A stretch of 64,000 bases of DNA, taken from contig NZ_JASKUT010000001.1 of NCBI RefSeq assembly GCF_030167925.1, positions 3,224,001-3,288,000 on the forward strand, given 5' to 3'. Position 1 is the first letter of the stretch, and the number at the start of each line of letters is the position of its first letter. The DNA is from Paenibacillus silviterrae (GTDB lineage Bacteria; Bacillota; Bacilli; Paenibacillales; NBRC-103111). The translations under genes and the position numbers were made by a program. The notes under the pieces were generated by a model. That model was not told where the DNA came from. It searched no databases and saw only the letters and a program-made list of their open reading frames with translations. Below are positions 61,937-64,000 of this stretch, in pieces.

Positions 61937-62824
61937 TTGCAAACAAGACAATTCGGTACAACGGGCCTCCGGTTCCCGATCCTGAGCTTCGGCGCCCAGC
62001 GGATCGTCGATGCTCACGGCTGCAGCGAGGAGGAGGCGATCCGGATCGTGCATCGCGCGATCGATGAGGGCATCACCTATTTCGACACGGCACCGAGCTA
62101 CTCGAAGGGCCAATCGGAGGAGCGGCTCGGCAAGGCGCTCTCGCAGGACGGCCGCCGCAATCGCATCCATCTTGCCACGAAGACCCACGACCGGACGCGC
62201 GACGGCTCCTGGCGGCTGCTCGAAGAGAGCCTGAAGCGGCTGCAGACGGACCACGTCGACGAGTGGCGGCTTCACAACGTGGCGTCGATGGAGGAGCTTG
62301 ATCGCTGCTTCGCCAAGGACGGGGCCATGCAGGCTATGCGGGAAGCAAAGGAACAGGGGCTCGTGAAGCTGGCGAGCATCAGCGGCCATACGAACCCGGA
62401 TGTGCAGATCACGGCGCTGAAGCGGTATCCCTTCGACAGTGCGCTTGTTGCGCTTTCGGTTGTGGATGCGTTCCTCTACAGCTTCGAGCATGAGTTTCTG
62501 CCGGCAGCGGCCGAGCACGGTACGGCCGTCATCGGCATGAAGGTGCTTGGGCTCGGCAAGCTCGCTACCTGGTACGAGAAGGCGCTACGCTATACATGGT
62601 CGCTTCCGATTTCCACCGCCATCATAGGCATGGAGACGATGAAGCAGCTGGAGCGGAATCTGGAGGCGGCCCGGAGCTACCAGCCTCTCACCGAGATCGA
62701 GCGTGCGCTTCTGTGGAAGGAAACTGCACCGCTCATCGATCCGGGTGTCATGAAGTGGAAGGCTGCCGCATGGGAATCAAATGAATGGTACATACGCCAG
62801 AAAACAACACCAACGGAGGGATAA
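61937..62824 (+). CDS. Aldo/keto reductase family protein
   Basis: 295 residues from a TTG start (AGGGGGAAG site upstream). The barrel begins RQFGTTGLRFPILSFGAQRI; catalytic Asp and Tyr lie in GITYFDTAPSYSKGQSEERLGKAL, the catalytic Lys in HLATKTHDRTRDG, and the His in DEWRLHNVASMEEL. NADPH-dependent reduction of an aldehyde or ketone is the expected chemistry; substrate unknown. It ends 7 nt before the BMP lipoprotein gene. Confidence 0.88.
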   Translation: MQTRQFGTTGLRFPILSFGAQRIVDAHGCSEEEAIRIVHRAIDEGITYFDTAPSYSKGQSEERLGKALSQDGRRNRIHLATKTHDRTRDGSWRLLEESLKRLQTDHVDEWRLHNVASMEELDRCFAKDGAMQAMREAKEQGLVKLASISGHTNPDVQITALKRYPFDSALVALSVVDAFLYSFEHEFLPAAAEHGTAVIGMKVLGLGKLATWYEKALRYTWSLPISTAIIGMETMKQLERNLEAARSYQPLTEIERALLWKETAPLIDPGVMKWKAAAWESNEWYIRQKTTPTEG

Positions 62825-62830
62825 GCTGAT

Positions 62831-63898
62831 ATGAACAAATGGATGACCTTAAGTCTGACCGCTGTCCTGGCGCTCGGCTTCACCTTAAGCGGCTGCGGGA
62901 AAACAGCAGCGCCGCAAACCGGTAATACGAATCAAGGCGCAGGCGGCGGAGCGGGAACGGCTGCCGGGGGAGGCGAAAAGCCGGGCGCCGCTTTCAATAT
63001 CGGGATGGTCACGGACGTCGGCGGCGTGAACGATAACTCCTTCAACCAAAGCGCCTGGGCCGGCCATCAGAAGCTGGAGAAGGATACCGGAGCGAAGGTC
63101 AAATATATTCAAAGTAAAAGTGATTCCGAGTATGTTCCCAACCTGACACAGCTGGTGAAAGCCAACTTCAATCTCACCTGGGGCATCGGCCTGATGCTGG
63201 GCGACGCCGTCGGCACCGTGGCCAAGCAAAACCCGGAGGCGAAGCTGGCTATCGTGGATAATGTGGTCTCGGCGCCGAATGTGGTGTCAGTCACCTTCGC
63301 AGAGAACGAAGGGTCGTATCTGGTCGGCGTGGTTGCCGGACTGATGACCAAGTCGAACAAGATCGGCTTCGTCGGCGGGATTGACCTTCCGGTAATCAAG
63401 AAATTCGAGGCCGGCTTTAAGGCCGGCGTATCGGCGGTAAATCCGAATGCAACCGTCACGGTCAACTATACCGGCGCGTTCGATAAGCCTGACCTCGGGA
63501 AGGCGGCGGCAGCGACGATCTATAACTCCGGAGCGGATATTATCTTCCACGCTTCCGGCGCTACCGGCAACGGCGTATTTAATGAAGCGAAGGACCGGGT
63601 AAAAGCCGGCAGCAAGGTGTGGGTTATCGGCGTCGATCAGGACCAGTCGCTCATTTTTGGCGATGATGTAACGCTGACCTCGATGATGAAGCGTGTAGAT
63701 ACCGCCGTGTACAAGGTATCGGGCGATGTCATTCAAGGGAAGTTCCCCGGCGGGACGACGATCGTGCTCGGCCTGAAGGAGGATGGCGTAGGCCTGTCCG
63801 AAACATCGAAGAAGAATGTGCCGGCTGACGTGCTGGCGAAGGTTGAGGAATACAAGCAGCGCATTGTGAAGGGCGAGATCAAAGTACCGGAAAAATAG
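62831..63898 (+). CDS. BMP-family nucleoside-binding lipoprotein
   Basis: 355 residues. Signal peptide with lipobox LSGC (Cys near residue 22) and a Gly/Ala-rich linker. The mature domain shows AAFNIGMVTDVGGVNDNSFNQSAWAG, TFAENEGSYLVGVVAGLMTKSNKIGFVGGIDLPVIKKFEAGFKAGV and DIIFHASGATGNGVFNEA, the marks of the BMP/PnrA/YufN family, which binds purine nucleosides for an ABC importer. The ATPase gene follows 15 nt downstream. Confidence 0.93.
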   Translation: MNKWMTLSLTAVLALGFTLSGCGKTAAPQTGNTNQGAGGGAGTAAGGGEKPGAAFNIGMVTDVGGVNDNSFNQSAWAGHQKLEKDTGAKVKYIQSKSDSEYVPNLTQLVKANFNLTWGIGLMLGDAVGTVAKQNPEAKLAIVDNVVSAPNVVSVTFAENEGSYLVGVVAGLMTKSNKIGFVGGIDLPVIKKFEAGFKAGVSAVNPNATVTVNYTGAFDKPDLGKAAAATIYNSGADIIFHASGATGNGVFNEAKDRVKAGSKVWVIGVDQDQSLIFGDDVTLTSMMKRVDTAVYKVSGDVIQGKFPGGTTIVLGLKEDGVGLSETSKKNVPADVLAKVEEYKQRIVKGEIKVPEK

Positions 63899-63912
63899 GC
63901 GGTGAAGATAGC

Positions 63913-64000
63913 ATGGCGGCAGCAGAAGCCAGAGAAACAGTAGTGGAGATGCGCGGCATTACGAAACGTTTCCCCGGCATTGTAGCCAACGACGGGATCA
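63913..64000 (+). CDS. ABC transporter ATP-binding protein, N-terminal fragment (nucleoside importer)
   Basis: Only about 29 residues are in the window (VVEMRGITKRFPGIVANDGI). The start is that of ribose/nucleoside-type ATPases (YufO/RbsA group); position after the BMP gene supports a nucleoside importer. Site GGTGAAGATAGC precedes the ATG. Confidence 0.85.
   Translation, partial: MAAAEARETVVEMRGITKRFPGIVANDGI

Overview
The window looks like a chromosome segment of a spore-forming, Gram-positive Paenibacillaceae-type bacterium. This rests on strong AGGAGG-type ribosome sites, a GerA-type germinant-receptor operon, an rsbV-rsbW-sigB cassette, YesS-like membrane AraC regulators paired with LplB-like sugar permeases, several AraC/cupin regulators next to glycoside hydrolases, and the neighbourhood rlmCD-dgkB-yerC. 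The assignment is inferred from gene content; there is no rRNA to confirm it.

Layout. 0-3 kb: the start of a sugar ABC permease and a YesS-like membrane regulator. 3-7.7 kb: an RNA-repair cassette on the minus strand (a Y-RNA-like structured RNA containing a permuted tRNA mimic, then hen1, then pnkp) lying against a broken tatD gene. 8-16.4 kb: a nine-gene minus-strand operon with a GntR regulator, a Cys/Met-metabolism PLP enzyme, an M20 amidohydrolase, a MetNIQ-type importer, a UroD-like protein, a pyrroline-5-carboxylate reductase-like protein and a glyoxalase-like protein. 16.8-36.2 kb: an AT-rich island bounded by a 28-bp direct repeat. The repeat lies in the 3' end of rlmCD at one side and in a displaced rlmCD 3' end, still with its terminator, at the other. 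The island carries a serine recombinase, a rolling-circle Rep with a pMV158-type nick site, an FtsK-like ATPase, a zeta-like toxin with a small partner, a large SF1 helicase and a type I restriction system with an extra gene. 36.2-48 kb: core genes (rlmCD, dgkB, a CbiX/SirB-like chelatase, yerC, namA) followed by carbohydrate genes (ThuA-like, GH88, GH2 and AraC regulators). 48.9-53.3 kb: an ECF sigma factor translationally coupled to a membrane protein whose cytoplasmic N-terminus looks like an anti-sigma segment and whose outer part is a sugar-binding-protein domain, plus a lipoprotein of the same family and no permease. 53.4-59.9 kb: the germination operon and the SigB operon, with three SigB-like promoter motifs (before rsbV, dps and glsB). 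60-64 kb: a histidine kinase with a degenerate GGDEF domain, an aldo/keto reductase and the start of a BMP-type nucleoside ABC importer.

The most interesting element is the RNA at about 7563-7706. Its ends form a 13-bp stem, and inside it holds a circularly permuted tRNA-like fold whose acceptor stem is closed by a GAAA tetraloop. This is the architecture described for bacterial YrlA Y RNAs, but here it forms the leader region of a Hen1-Pnkp RNA repair operon, and no Ro/TROVE gene is visible in the window. How the RNA works with the repair enzymes is inference; the base pairing can be read directly.
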